Shown here: positions 35,409 to 46,420 of the stretch, in pieces
Numbering within the stretch: position 1 is the stretch's first letter
Layout: every line of letters starts with the position of its first letter
NCBI RefSeq assembly: GCF_901001135.1
Contig: NC_042617.1
Span: forward strand, 34,991,669-35,055,668
DNA: 64,000 nucleotides
Source of the DNA: Rhinatrema bivittatum
Lineage: Eukaryota > Chordata > Amphibia > Gymnophiona > Rhinatrematidae
Direction: 5' to 3'
Position numbers and translations under genes: made by a program
Notes under the pieces: model-generated
What the model saw: only the letters and a program-made list of their open reading frames with translations
The model's database searches: none
What the model was told of the DNA's origin: nothing

Positions 35409-36366
35409 CTTCGCGACAAGGTTCAAGAGACCAAGACGCCCAGGAGACCTTTTCTGAGCGAAGTTCGAGTCAAGTCCACACCCAGGCCTGTTCCTTCGGT
35501 CCCATTAGCCAGCGAAGAAAAACCTATGCAGATAGGCCGCAGCCATCTGACTTCAAAAGAGAAGAACGCGGAAGAAATTAGGGCTGTGTATGTACTGTGG
35601 ACAAGCCGGTCATGCTGTCCAAAATTGCCCTATATGTCCGGGAAACTGGCAGACCTAAGTCCTGCAGGAGGACTCTTCTTAGGTCTCACCACTCCTCCTC
35701 CTCTGCTCTCTCTTCCTGTATCCTTGATCTGCGGACTGTTAGAGTATCAGACTCTTGCCCTAGTGGGCAGGAGGCAATTTCATTCTACAACGATTAGTGG
35801 AGCACCTACGGATCCCCACTTCCACTATGAAGCCTCCACTACTTCTTTCATCCATCCATGGAGAGCCCTTACCGGGTGAAGTGAGACTATGCATGGAACC
35901 AGTGTGTCTACGAACCGGTGCCCTCCATTCTGAGACCATCTCCTCCTTTGTTTTAGAGAAGGCCATGCACCCTATAGTACTGGGATTACCTTGGCTGCAG
36001 CAGCATATGCCTCAGTTCAGTTGGGCTACACTGGAACTGTCTAGATGGGGACCTGACTGCCATGAAAAATGCCTGAAGGGAGGTTGTTCCGTTACCCTGA
36101 ATGCCTACTACCCCAGTGCTGCTGGGGTTGCCGCCTCAATATGCATCTTTCCAAGATGTCTTTTCAAAAGAAGCTGCAGATGTACTTCTGCCTCACAGAC
36201 CTCATGACTGCGCTATTAATCTAAAGCCTAATACGGAGCCACCCAAGGGTAGGGTATACCTTCAGTCTGTAGCAGAAAATAAAGCCATGTCCGAATATAT
36301 CCAGGAAATCTCCAAAAAGGCTTCATAAGACCATCCAAGTCCCCTGCTGACGCAGGCTTTTTCTTT
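35409..36366 (+). pseudogene. Gypsy protease and linker region, decayed
   Basis: It holds the zinc knuckle and then a region that should be the aspartic protease. The expected DSG/DTG active site is not readable near 35760. Downstream ILGLPWL-type sequence (VLGLPWLQQHMPQ at about 35975) marks the end of the protease region. It continues to the RT entry (NLKPNTEPPKGRVY) with several shifts. Confidence 0.65.
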
Positions 36367-37323
36367 GTGGGCAAAATGGACGGTACATTACGCCCATGTA
36401 TAGACTACAGGGGCCTCAATGAAATAACAATAAAGGATCATTACCCCCTGCCTCTGATTTCAGAGTTATTTGACAGACTACAAGGAGCTCAAATCTTTTC
36501 CAAACTGGATCTGAAAGAAGCCTACAATTTACTTCGCATTCAAGATGGCGATGAGTGGAAGATGGCCTTCAACACTCGGGACGGTCACTTTGAATATCTA
36601 GTGATGCCCTTCAGCCTGTGCAACACCCCGGCTGTCTTTCAAAATTTAATGAACGACATTTTCCGGGATCTCCTCTATAAGTGTGTTGTTGTTTACTTGG
36701 ACGACATACTGATATTCTTGCAAAACATGACCACTCATCAGGAGGATGTTAAGAGAGTTCTACAGAGGCTCCATGAGAATGATCTCTATGCCAAGCTATC
36801 CAAATGTGAATTTCACAAAGAGTCAGTACCTTTCCTAGGCTACATCGTCTCCAATCAAGGCTTTCAAATGGATCCACAGAAGCTGGAGAGTATCCAGAAA
36901 TGGGCGTAACCCACCAGGTTAAAGGCTCGCAGATGCTTCTTAGGTTTCACCAACTATTACAGGACCTTCATCAAGAATTACTCTTCACTCACAGTGCCGC
37001 TTACAGCTATGACAAAGAAAGGTGCCAATGTTGCTAATTGGTCTCCAGAAGTGATAGCTGCATTCCAGAAACTAAAAGATGCCTTTTCCAGCAAGCCATG
37101 TCTTCGACACCCAGACCCCTCCAAGCCTTTCATCATGGAGGTCGACGCCTCAGATTTTGGCATAGGGGCCGTATTAAGCCAGGCTGATGATTCAAAAGTT
37201 CCACAACCATGCTCATTCTTCTCCCACCGCTTCTCTCCTGCAGAGAAAAACTACGGAATAGGAGATATGGAGCTTATGGCTATGAAGATGGCATTCGATG
37301 GCTCGGAGTGCAACATCAAGTAA
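36367..37323 (+). pseudogene. Gypsy reverse transcriptase and RNase H
   Basis: 36367-36909 encodes most of the RT: LRPCIDYRGLNEITIKDHYP, FSKLDLKEAYNL, and the catalytic box VVVYLDDILIF. A TAA at 36907 ends it. 36910-37000 continues in frame for the RT end, and 36994-37323 gives RNase H (FIMEVDASDFGIGAVLSQ, NYGIGDMELMA). The RT active-site aspartates are intact although the polyprotein is broken. Confidence 0.88.
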
Positions 37324-38480
37324 CGGTCTTCACAGACCATAAGAATCTGGAGTACCTCCGCCACGCACAGCGCCTGAATCATAGACAAGCGAGATGGTCT
37401 CTGTTTTTCAGCAGGTTCAACTTTGTGCTCAAATACCACCCTGGAGATAAGAATATCAACGCTGACGCTCTAACTCTCTCATTTCTCTCTGAGGACATAC
37501 CTGAAGAACCGCAACACATCATTGACCCAGAGAAGGTCATATTGGCAGCTACCCACTCAGTACCTGCAGGAAAGACTATCGTACCCAAGAACCTCAGAAA
37601 GAAGTTATTGGCTTGGGCCCACGACTTCAAGCTTTCAGGACATCCTGGTCAACATTGAACCCTGTCTAAACTTCAGACCTATTACTGGTGGCCCACCATG
37701 AAGGAAGACACATTCTCCTACGTCGCTTCCTACGCAAACTGTGCTAAACAGAAGACGCCGCCGGGTCGTCCATGGGGTCTTCTCCAACCCTTGCCAGTGC
37801 CAGAAGAACCATGGACACATATTGCCTCAGACTTCGTGGTAGATTTACCATCATCAGGAGGAAACAACACCAATAAGGGTAAATGTAGATCGGTTCTCGA
37901 AGATGGCTCATTTTGTGGCTCTCCCAGGCTTTCCCACCACCATGGAGCTCGCCAAGCTATTCATTACGCACATCTTCCGCCTGCATGGCTTGCCTAAGCA
38001 CATAGTCTCCAATCGAGGAGCCCAATTCACAGCTAACTTCTGGAAGGCACTATGTAAAAAGTTCGATATTTCCCTCGACTTCACCTCCGCATACCATCCA
38101 CAATCCAATGGACAGAGAGGATGAACAGGACTCTCAAACAGTTCATTCGTGCCTACATGGACACTCGCCAGAATGATTGGAGTGAACTGTTGCCCTGGGA
38201 AGAATTTACCATAAATTCTCACCCAGCAACATCCACTGCACCAACACCATTCGAAGTGCTCTACGGACGACTACCACAGCCACCACTGCCACTTCCGTTA
38301 TCAGTGTCATCCCCGGCAGCTCTACTGCCAAAGATATCCAGCAACTTTGAACTCAGACAAGAGAGCTTACCAAAGCAGGACTTTGAGCAAAGAAAGGATA
38401 CGATGCTCATCACTGCAAGGCTCCAGACTTCAAGCCTGGTGATAAAGTCTGGCTTTCCACGAAGCACTTAAGACTTAAAC
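37324..38480 (+). pseudogene. Gypsy integrase, catalytically damaged
   Basis: RNase H ends with VFTDHKNLEYL near 37330. The integrase zinc finger has its first paired Cys changed to Tyr (SYANCAKQK at about 37728). The core retains HIASDFVVDLP (first Asp). The second Asp position reads VSNRGAQF with Asn. The third motif (QSNGQRG at about 38105) runs into a frameshift before the Glu. This integrase could not work. Confidence 0.8.
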
Positions 38481-38896
38481 TTCCTTCAGCTTGCTTCGCT
38501 CCTCGCTTCATCGGACCATTTCCCGTTCTCAGACGACTGGGCAATCTCACTTACAGTCTGAAGCTACCATCTACTTTAAAGATCCACAATGCATTCCACG
38601 TCTCACTATTGAAGCCATCTGGTACCTTGAGTTCTCCAACAAGGTACCAGAAGCAACACCTATAGATGCAGAAAAAGACATCGAATACAAAGTAGATGCA
38701 GTTCTCGATGTGAGAAGACGAGGCAGAGTATGGGAATACCTCCTGTCATGGGAAGGGTATGGCCCTGAAGAAAACTCTTGGACACCAATGTCTAATAACC
38801 TGGATAAAGAGATGCTACAGGACTTTCATCACTTGCATCCTCAAAAACCAAGACCTGGTAGGAAACAGCGTGGACGCCCTTTGAAGGGAGGGTTAC
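38481..38896 (+). pseudogene. Gypsy integrase C-terminus with chromodomain
   Basis: It encodes VDAVLDVRRRGRVWEYLLSW, then EGYGPEENSWTP, a chromodomain with its aromatic residues. Chromoviral Gypsy elements use this to target insertion to marked chromatin. The last bases before the 3' LTR (GAAGGGAGGGTTAC) fit a polypurine tract. Confidence 0.85.
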
Positions 38897-39735
38897 TGTT
38901 GCATCCGTCAGTCTTCAACGGCTTCGCCCCACTTGCCTCACCTTATTCTCGGCTCCTCCCGCTTACCTGGGCAAGATGGTTACCGCCGCTTCTTCCAGCC
39001 GACCTCTCTGGCGTCCCCAGAATGGCTATGGTGCAGCCTTCCACCATTGCTCCTCCCAGGTAACTACTAGGGTGCGCGCACGTGCGCTCAGCCCACGTCT
39101 TTGTACCACCCTTGGCGCGAACCTCGAGGGCGTTCCCTCATGCTGACATCACGCCATCCGGGTATATTACCTTCATCAATTTGCTAGCTCCCCGAGTTAG
39201 CAAGGACTCAAATCCGTTCCTGTCTATGCTACTCTGCCGCTTCTGTACTGCCGCAGGAAGCTTTCTCTCTCTCTCTGCCCTTTGGGGTACATGCTAACCT
39301 GGGTACCCACTCCTCGGGGGCCCTCTGCTTTATTTCAGGTTCCTTTCAGGGAACAGGTACTCGCTCCTCAAGGGCCTGCTCTCCCTGCCTTGGTGCCTGT
39401 ACCTTCAACTATATACCTGGTGGAATCGCATATCAACAGCCAACACCTAGTGAGTTATCTAACTCTGTCTATCTCATCCACAGTATCTCCTCATTGGGAG
39501 ACCTGCTGCAAAACCTCCTGACGTCATCTAGGAGACAAGGGCTCCCTCTGCCGAGGACTCTGAGACTACAACTACAGACTGCCTCACTGATCTCAAGCTG
39601 TTTAATAAAAGATTTACCCTGTGTTTTGTGTGCACGAGTCTAGCCCAGTGCTGTGGCTCCTCACGGGGCTCCTCCCCGTGGGCGTGGTCATCTCCACAGC
39701 ACGCAAGGATCCACAAAACACACGTTATCATAACA
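38897..39735 (+). repeat. Gypsy 3' LTR
   Basis: It starts TGTTGCATCCGTCAG and ends GTTATCATAACA. Compared with the 5' LTR it has an extra segment of about 50 bases near 39262-39313 and lacks about 20 bases near 39588. Point differences are also visible, so the insertion is not recent. Confidence 0.88.
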
Positions 39736-39740
39736 GTTGG

Positions 39741-40762
39741 AGGCAGGATGCTAGTCTCAGTGTAAAGATCAGAAATGTGCTGTGGCAAATCAGGGGTTTT
39801 GTATGCTGTGTAGTTTATTGTTCTGCCCTGTGACATTTTACCTTAGAGAGCTCCTTTCCTGTGTGCTGGCCTACAGGTGGTGTTTGACCTCTTCTGTGTA
39901 ATTCAAGCACAGGCTTTGGATGTTGCCTTTACTCAGAAAGTAGCTTGAACAGCATACTCATCCCTGAGGACATGTAAGACTGAAACACCCTGCAGTGCCA
40001 TTGGCCAAAAATCCATTACTAGGCTGAAGGCCACTGTTAATATTTTGTGCACGGATTGGCCCTGCAGACCGAGAACCAGTCCTGAAGGTTCTGGAACTCT
40101 CCAGTCTCGGCTGGAAGTACAGAGAGAGCAGGTCTCTTTGCTGAGGTCCTGTTCAGCTCCTGCGCAGCCTTTTTCCTCACCTCCCCAGGCATTATTTAAG
40201 TAGTGAAGTATTTACCTAGTTTCTACTGTTTAATCTTTGTTGTTTTACCTGTTTCTGTTTGCAGTTTAAATCTTTTTTTTTTTTTTCCTATTCACTGTTC
40301 CTACTTTTTGCTACTAAACTTATTAGTTTGTTAGCTCAGCCTGTCTTGGACTGATTATTGATCCCAGGTATTGTGTTTATTTGGTCTGTGGGTGTCTAGG
40401 AACTGTGTGACCCTCAGGTTGTGTGGGCTCCCAGTGTCCCTCAGAACCACCAGGGAATAATTTGCAGGCAGGGAACTTGCCCAGAGGCAAGCAGGAACCC
40501 AGTTGGCAGGTGGGAGGTTGCCAGTGTAGGAGCAGGTGCAGGCGGGCCTGTGTCGGGCTTGGCAGGATCCTCCGAGTGGCCACAGGGTTATCCTACATGG
40601 GTGTTGGGGGTGGCACTGCGGCGTTATGTGACATGTTCCCAGTCAGTTATTTAGTTTAGAAAGCCTAAAAATAATCAAGCCCTCTGCGTGGGCGTTGTCC
40701 TTTGTAGGCTGCCTTAAAGCCCCTGTGCTAGCACCGACATTGCCTTCTTGTTTGACCCTCAG
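39741..40762. other. CR1 remnant, then non-coding intron
   Basis: The first 20-30 bases (AGGCAGGATGCTAG) complete the CR1 3' UTR interrupted by Gypsy. The remainder up to the NVL exon shows no identifiable feature. Confidence 0.45.
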
Positions 40763-40981
40763 GATGAGTTGCAGAAGCTCCTGGAACTGCTGAAAGAGCC
40801 GACCCCGCTGCAGGAGGAGCAGCTGCAGAAACTCTGCATTGAGATGGACGACTTCATTCTCGCTCTGTCATCTGTGCAACCCTCAGCCAAGAGAGAAGGC
40901 TTTGCCACCGTCCCCGACGTGACGTGGGCTGACATTGGAGCCCTGGAGCAGATCCGGGAGGAACTCACTATGGCGATACTG
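40763..40981 (+). CDS. NVL: NVL exon: linker and N-terminal part of AAA domain 2
   Basis: The acceptor is TTGACCCTCAG and the donor GTAAGA. The exon is 219 bases, exactly 73 codons, phase 0 at both ends. It encodes an acidic, Leu-rich helix (LQKLLELLKE), then IEMDDFILALSSVQPSAKRE, then VTWADIGALEQIREEL. The last is the conserved WxDIGxLxxxxxEL entry into the D2 ATPase domain. No stop or frameshift is present. The exon sits about 1 kb after the 3' LTR of the Gypsy insertion in the preceding intron. Confidence 0.95.
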
Positions 40982-41346
40982 GTAAGAAGTTACGGTATGT
41001 GCAAAACACACGATTGAATAGCAGGAAAAGTTCTCTGTGCAGGTTTTTGCAGCCTTCTCTGAACAGATCCAACTTAAAGCTGGTTAATGATCGTAAAAGC
41101 AAGATTAATAAACATCACAGAGTAACTGTAGCAGCAATGAAAAGTTCCACTCGCAGCCACAAACAAGTTTGGTACTTGGATTTTGGCTGTAGGTGGAACT
41201 TGTACTGATACTATAATTCATTTTTCTCTCCACTGCCCAAAAAATCATGTTCTGTCATTTTGAGCCAGCCTCAAATCATGATGTACACCATGTTTGTAAT
41301 CCACTTTGCGTGATAGTTATCAATAAAGGCGAAATATAAGAATTTT

Positions 41347-41670
41347 AAATAAATATTTATTTTTTGCGCTCTCCGCACAATTAAGCTCTGGAATTCACTG
41401 CTGCTGGATGTGGTGAAGGTACTCCGTGCAACTGGATTTAAAAAAGATTTGGACAAGTTCCTGGAGGAAAAGTCCATAAAACTATTATTAACCAGCTAAG
41501 CTAGGGGAAAGCCACAGCTTATCTCTGAGAATGGCCAACAAGAAATGAACCTACTCTTTGGGATCTACTGAGCACTTCCTAAAGACCTGGACTGACCGTG
41601 TCAGAGACAGGATGCTGGGCTCCATGGACCCTTGGACTTGACCCAGTGTGGCTCTTCTTATGTTCTTTCT
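41347..41670 (+). mobile_element. CR1-type LINE 3' end fragment
   Basis: CACAATTAAGCTCTGGAATTC, the LDKFLEEK-type coding end, then CCATGGACCCTTGG..GACCCAGTGTGGCTCTTCTTATGTTC. Confidence 0.75.
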
Positions 41671-42713
41671 TCTATCTTCTCCCTCCCTTGATTCATGGTT
41701 TTCTGGCCCTCCACCTTCTCCTCTCCTTCTGCCCTTCCAATCCCCGGGCCAGGAGGAGGAGAATGGAGAACCATCCCCAGCAGCTGCTGCCTTTATGGCT
41801 CTATTCTTAGGTCTGTCTCATGCCCGATAACCGCATTTCAGGACACTGCACCATTCAAATCCCAGAGCTAAGAACAGCGCGGTAGAGGCGGCAGGAATGA
41901 AGCTCCACACCCTGGGAGGCCAAAGAACTGCTGGGATCTGTGGGGGTGAAGGGGGGATGGGAAGAGAAGTCTGCCTTGTTGCCAGCTACTTTGCATGGCC
42001 TCCGCCCCTTGCATTGTTCCATTGCACCCCCTCGTTAAGAAAGCCACCAATGTATCGAGCCTTAATGTGCCTTCTGCGAGGCGTATTCCAGAGGTTCGGT
42101 CCCAGCCTATCCCTCTGCCACCACATCCGATATTCCATGCATATCTGCGGCTGCCATCAATGTGGCCACAGTACGGTACAGGGCACGTCCAACGGCTGTG
42201 GCTGTTCTTCCTGCTGCTGCCACAGGCACCATTACTATACCAGCAGCAGAAATATAAAGGCACAGCCCAATCAGACCGCAGGCGTGAGGAGAGAGCTTCA
42301 GACGCTGGCAGTGGAGGAAGGGGCACATGTCTGAGAAGAGGAAAAGGAGCGAGGATACAGAGTGAGAAACGAAATAGAAATGACCAGGAAAAGAAGGGGG
42401 AAGCAGAAACAGGAAAAATCGTATTTACCAGTCAGAATGCACTGCTGGTGGCTTTCCTTAACTTGCAAATCCCAGCAGCATTTGAAATTCTTGGTCAGCA
42501 TGATTTCCCTTGCTTGCTGATTGCATTCTGCGTGTCTTACAAATGCACTTTTCTGCAAAGTACTTGACTTCACAGGCAGAGGGAAGCGAGAGATGATTCC
42601 TGCTCATCGTCTAACATCACTCATGAGTCCCTGGGTTTGAGATGGGCGCTGAGGGTGGTCTCTCTAGTTCTAGCTGTTCGCGCAGTAATTGTTGTATTTG
42701 TTTTGTGTCTCAG
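41671..42713. other. Non-coding intron sequence
   Basis: Several overlapping frames around 41870-42570 exist on both strands, but none shows a recognisable domain. Confidence 0.4.
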
Positions 42714-42819
42714 GCTCCCGTACAGAACCCGGAGCAGTTTAAAGCTCTTGGCCTCGCTGCGCCCTGCTGGCGTTCTGCTTGCTGGACCCCCTGGCTGTGG
42801 CAAAACGTTGCTGGCAAAG
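42714..42819 (+). CDS. NVL: NVL exon with D2 Walker A motif, carrying a +1 frameshift
   Basis: The acceptor is TTTTGTGTCTCAG and the donor GTATTG. The first 17 codons read APVQNPEQFKALGLAAP in the frame set by the previous exon. The next bases shift, and the P-loop GPPGCGKTLLAK is only readable one base over. The exon is 106 bases, whereas this family has 105 (35 codons). The extra base lies in the CCC run at 42762-42764. The following exon is in frame only if that base is absent, so the shift is local. A homopolymer assembly error is the simplest reason. A true null allele of an essential gene is possible but less likely. Confidence 0.92.
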
Positions 42820-43777
42820 GTATTGTGGCGTCTTAGTTACCCGATCAAAAGACAAAAAAATGAACCCAGCGCCGGAAATGTGCTGATTGGGAGACGTATT
42901 GATTGCCAACCTGGGAGCTCTCCATCCAAATCTGAGCCGACTGGGACCTGGACACAGTTTTTAAGATTAATTCCTTGAGTAAAAGCAGTGCTATAGGTAG
43001 TATGAGAGGAAGCTGCTGCTGCTTCTTTTCACTTGGTGAAAGCAGCACTACAGCAGCACATGCAGGCTGCTGCAGCATTTTCATATGGCCTGGGGATCGA
43101 AGGAGAATGGGCCGCAGGAGGGGGGAGGAGAACGAGAGAGAATGGCGGTGCCAGGTGAGGGTGGGGAAAGAGACTGTGATGTGGCGGGACTCTTTTTTTT
43201 TGGGAGGAATGGAGCAGGAGAGAGGAGATCGGTCAGGATGAGTTGGGGGTGGGGAGAAGAATGAGCAGTGGAACTTTGAGTCTTCCCTGGTGCTTGTTTT
43301 TGGCCTGTCCACACGACTACCCCATGTCCACATTACCTGCTCCTCTCTGGACATTTAAATACAGGCTGGTCAGTCACAACTCGCGGTTTTCTGTTTTTTC
43401 TCTTTTTTTGCTGGAGGCACTGTAATTTCTTGTTCAGTTCAGCACCCCCAGTCATTTTTAAAAGTTGGATTTCTCTGAGAGAGAGAGACCAGAGTTCCCA
43501 GCCATGGTTGTTAACAGGAGCGTTTTTTTAAGACCAGTGTTGCTGTGAGGGATAGTGAATTTGAAGACATGCTAGTGGGGGAGGGGAGAAGTGACAGATT
43601 GCTTCTGGGGAGGTAGATGGTCAGCGGGTTACCTGCAGTTATACTACCTGTCCTATCGGTCACTGGCATCCCTTAATAAAATTCAGCCAGGCTGGCCAGA
43701 TGATATTTGGTTGGCAACCCCGTTTTAGACAGAAAATTGTAAAAACTGATTGGATTTGTCTGCTTCTTTTCCAACAG
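42820..43777. other. Non-coding intron sequence
   Basis: Purine-rich around 43080-43260. No element or exon recognised. Confidence 0.4.
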
Positions 43778-43840
43778 GCTGTGGCCAATGAATCTGGCCT
43801 GAATTTCATCTCGGTCAAAGGTCCTGAATTGCTGAACATG
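43778..43840 (+). CDS. NVL: NVL exon: D2 core after Walker A
   Basis: A short exon of 63 bases (21 codons, phase 0 both sides), with acceptor CTTTTCCAACAG and donor GTAGGT. It encodes AVANESGLNFISVKGPELLN plus a final Met. This is the conserved segment between the P-loop and the pore loop of the second ATPase ring in NVL. The frame is intact. It would join directly to the next exon, which begins with YVGESERAVR. Confidence 0.95.
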
Positions 43841-45239
43841 GTAGGTTTGTGTGTGGTGGCTTATTGTCCAATTTACTCTGATTACGGGAGATATCTGGGT
43901 CAGGCCCAAGACAAAATTGAGATTCTATTAATTATTAAGACAAATATATGTACACAGATATCACCTTCACTATCAAGTTCAACTCTACATCAGCATTGTG
44001 CATACAGGGTAATAACCGAACAAGGCACAGTAGGTGAAGAAAATGGTAAATAGGGAAACATTTGGGGAGGCTTAGTGGTACAGTGGCATCAGAAGAAGCA
44101 GAGGGATATAAGGATTATGTGGTCCAAGAGGCGTTCAGCTGTATTAGGTGACAAGTGAATAAGGTCATTTTTTGGGTGACTAAGTTGAGCTAGCCTTTTA
44201 GATGACATTTGTGTAATAGGTAAGGTAGTTTCTAAGTTGCATCTGAGTAAAGTGCACAAAATTAGAAGCAGGGGTAAAATCACAGCAGTAGAACTTATTA
44301 TGGCAGTTTCTGCTGCGTTCCAGCCACTCCTTTTAGGTGCTGAGGAGTGTGTCTTGACAGGCAGGCCGTGTTTTAGCTTCTGATCCGAAGGCCACTTTGA
44401 AGAGCCATGTTTTCAGTAGCTTTCTGAAAGTTAGCTGGTTTGGTGCAAGTCTGATGTTAAGTGGCAGGGAGCACCATAAGAGTTGGAACTGGACCTGAAA
44501 AGGTTTCTCTCAGGTCCTCATGAGGCACAGTTCCTTTGGTGTCAGAATGACCAGGCAGGCTTGGGGCAAAAAACACAAGAGATGGAGATGGCAATTGCTG
44601 AGGTAGGTCAGCGCATTGCCTTTGTTGGCCATAAAGGCCAGCACCAGGATTTTGAGTTAGGCTTGGTGGAGCCAGTGCAGAGGGTTTCAGGATAGAGGTG
44701 ATCCATTCGGCTTTTTTTGCCCCCAGCACCATTCAAGCTGCCGTGTTCTGGGTGAGACTCGGGTGTCAGTTGAATACTTTTGGAATCTTAGTGTGAAGCG
44801 AGTTGCAGTAGGCCCGGTGGGAAATCACACAAGCCTGGATGACCATAGCAAAAGCAGAGCCGCTGCAGAGGGGGTGGAGGTGTTTGTAATTGGTGAACTT
44901 GAAAGAAAACTGGTTTAGATACTGCTAGAATTTGAGCTTCCATAGTGAGCTTGGAGTCTAGCACAAATCCTAAGCTGTGAACTTGAAAGCTAAAGGGTTA
45001 CTTTGGAATCTTAAATAGCTGAGGTCATTTTTGTACACCCACAATATTAGGTTTTTTGTTATGGATTTAGCAACAATTTATTTTGGCACAACCAGCCAAA
45101 GCTCTTCCACAAGCATTTGTTGAGGTTGGCAATCAATTTTTCCCAGGTCTGAGCCAATGTTGGCATACGAGTAGTAGATTAATCTGAAAGTGTCCGATAA
45201 GTTCACCTAGGAGGACCAAATAGATATTGAATAGGGCAG
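43841..45239. other. Unclassified, possibly repetitive intron sequence
   Basis: The style of the sequence from 44300 (for example GAGTTGCAGTAGGCCCGGTGG near 44800) suggests a long decayed repeat. Similar-looking blocks sit at 46061-46384, 48084-48470 and 52173-52640. No frame gives a clear protein match. Confidence 0.3.
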
Positions 45240-45480
45240 GTGATTTTATTTATTTACATTTCTTATGTCCCGCTAAATCCAAAATCCATAGCAGCTTACA
45301 ATAACATTCATAATAAAATGCAAGCAACATAAAACAAGTAGGCATAAAAGACCAAAAAACATATAAAGCCAGCATAAAAGAAAGTACATCAAATAAAACA
45401 AATAGGTGTTTTGAAGCATCTTAATGCAATTAAAACGAATGCAATCATAACATTTACAAAACAAAAAAAAATCGTAGAGA
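45240..45480 (-). repeat. LINE-type 3' tail, reverse orientation
   Basis: TTTTATTTATTTACATTTCTT opens the block, the complement of an AAATAAAT-type LINE tail. The body is A-rich. Confidence 0.4.
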
Positions 45481-45564
45481 AGACAAATCCTGATCAGACA
45501 ATAGTTCTTTTAAAACTGATACCTTCATAAATTAATTTAAATCAATAAAACCTGTAAAATTAAT

Positions 45565-46060
45565 TTAAAAGCTTCCTATGAGAAAAGGCTAAATAGGTTA
45601 ATGCCCTTCAGCTTGGAGAAAAGACAGTTGATATGATCGAGGTCTATAAAATGATGAGTGGAGTAGAACAAGTAAACGTGAATCAGTTGTTTATTCTTTC
45701 AAACAGTACAAAGACTAGGGGAAATGCAATGAAGTTACTAGGTAATACATTTAAAACTAATAAGAGAAAATTTTTTCCCAATGCATAATTAAGCTCTGGA
45801 ATTCGTTGCCAGAGGATATGTGAAAGCTATTAATATAGCTGCATTTAAAAAAGGTTTAGACAAGTTCCTGGAGGAAAAGTTCATTAACAATTATTAAGGT
45901 AGAGTTGCAGAAATCTACTGCTTATTCTTGGCATAAGCAGCCTGGAACCTATCTACTCCAGTCCTCGGGATCCTGCCAGGTACTTGTGACCTGGATTGGC
46001 CACTGTTGGAAACAGGATATTTAGTTTAACGGACCTTCAGTCTTAACCAATATGGAAGTT
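45565..46060 (+). mobile_element. CR1-type LINE 3' end fragment
   Basis: It covers TATGAGAAAAGGCTAAATAGG through GGCCACTGTTGGAAACAGG to the divergent end GGACCTTCAGTCTTAACCAA. The coding end is broken. Confidence 0.72.
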
Positions 46061-46383
46061 TGTTCCACAAAACAGGAGCCATAGTGAAAACATCCTCTTG
46101 CAGAATTCATGTACTGTTATAGATCTAGGGTGTGGCACATCAAACACTTACCAGCAGATCATAATGCTCTAGAAGGTCGATAAACCTTCAGAAGAGAACT
46201 CTTGCAAAGGGGGACATCATTGTATAATGCTTTTTGAACCAAAGTTAAGTATGTTAAGCTGAATTCTCCATGCATCTGAAAGCCAGTGCAGTGCATGGAG
46301 ATCTGGAGTTATATGATTATATAACTAGATGCATCTGTCAAAATTCAGACTGCCGAATTTTGTGCAACTTGTAAAACCTTAAT

Positions 46384-46420
46384 AGTATGTTGAGGTAACC
46401 CTAAGTATGTTGAGGTAACC
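46384..46420. repeat. 17-bp direct repeat
   Basis: AGTATGTTGAGGTAACC occurs at 46384-46400 and again at 46404-46420, immediately before the recognisable L2 sequence. Confidence 0.8.

Larger units (their letters stand above)
33930..39735 (+). mobile_element. Ty3/Gypsy chromodomain LTR retrotransposon, full length, inactive
   Basis: Two LTRs, gag, zinc knuckle, RT, RNase H, integrase and C-terminal chromodomain are present in the order expected for a chromovirus. The perfect 5-bp direct repeat GTTGG flanks it at 33925-33929 and 39736-39740. Coding regions carry stops and frameshifts, and several catalytic or metal-binding residues are lost (see subfeatures). No envelope gene is visible. It inserted into the 3' UTR of a CR1 LINE in the NVL intron. 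Confidence 0.92.

Noticed and set aside
41868..42573. Several overlapping frames of 145-190 codons on both strands
   Set aside because: No domain and no conserved motif. Mutual overlap on both strands suggests compositional effect.
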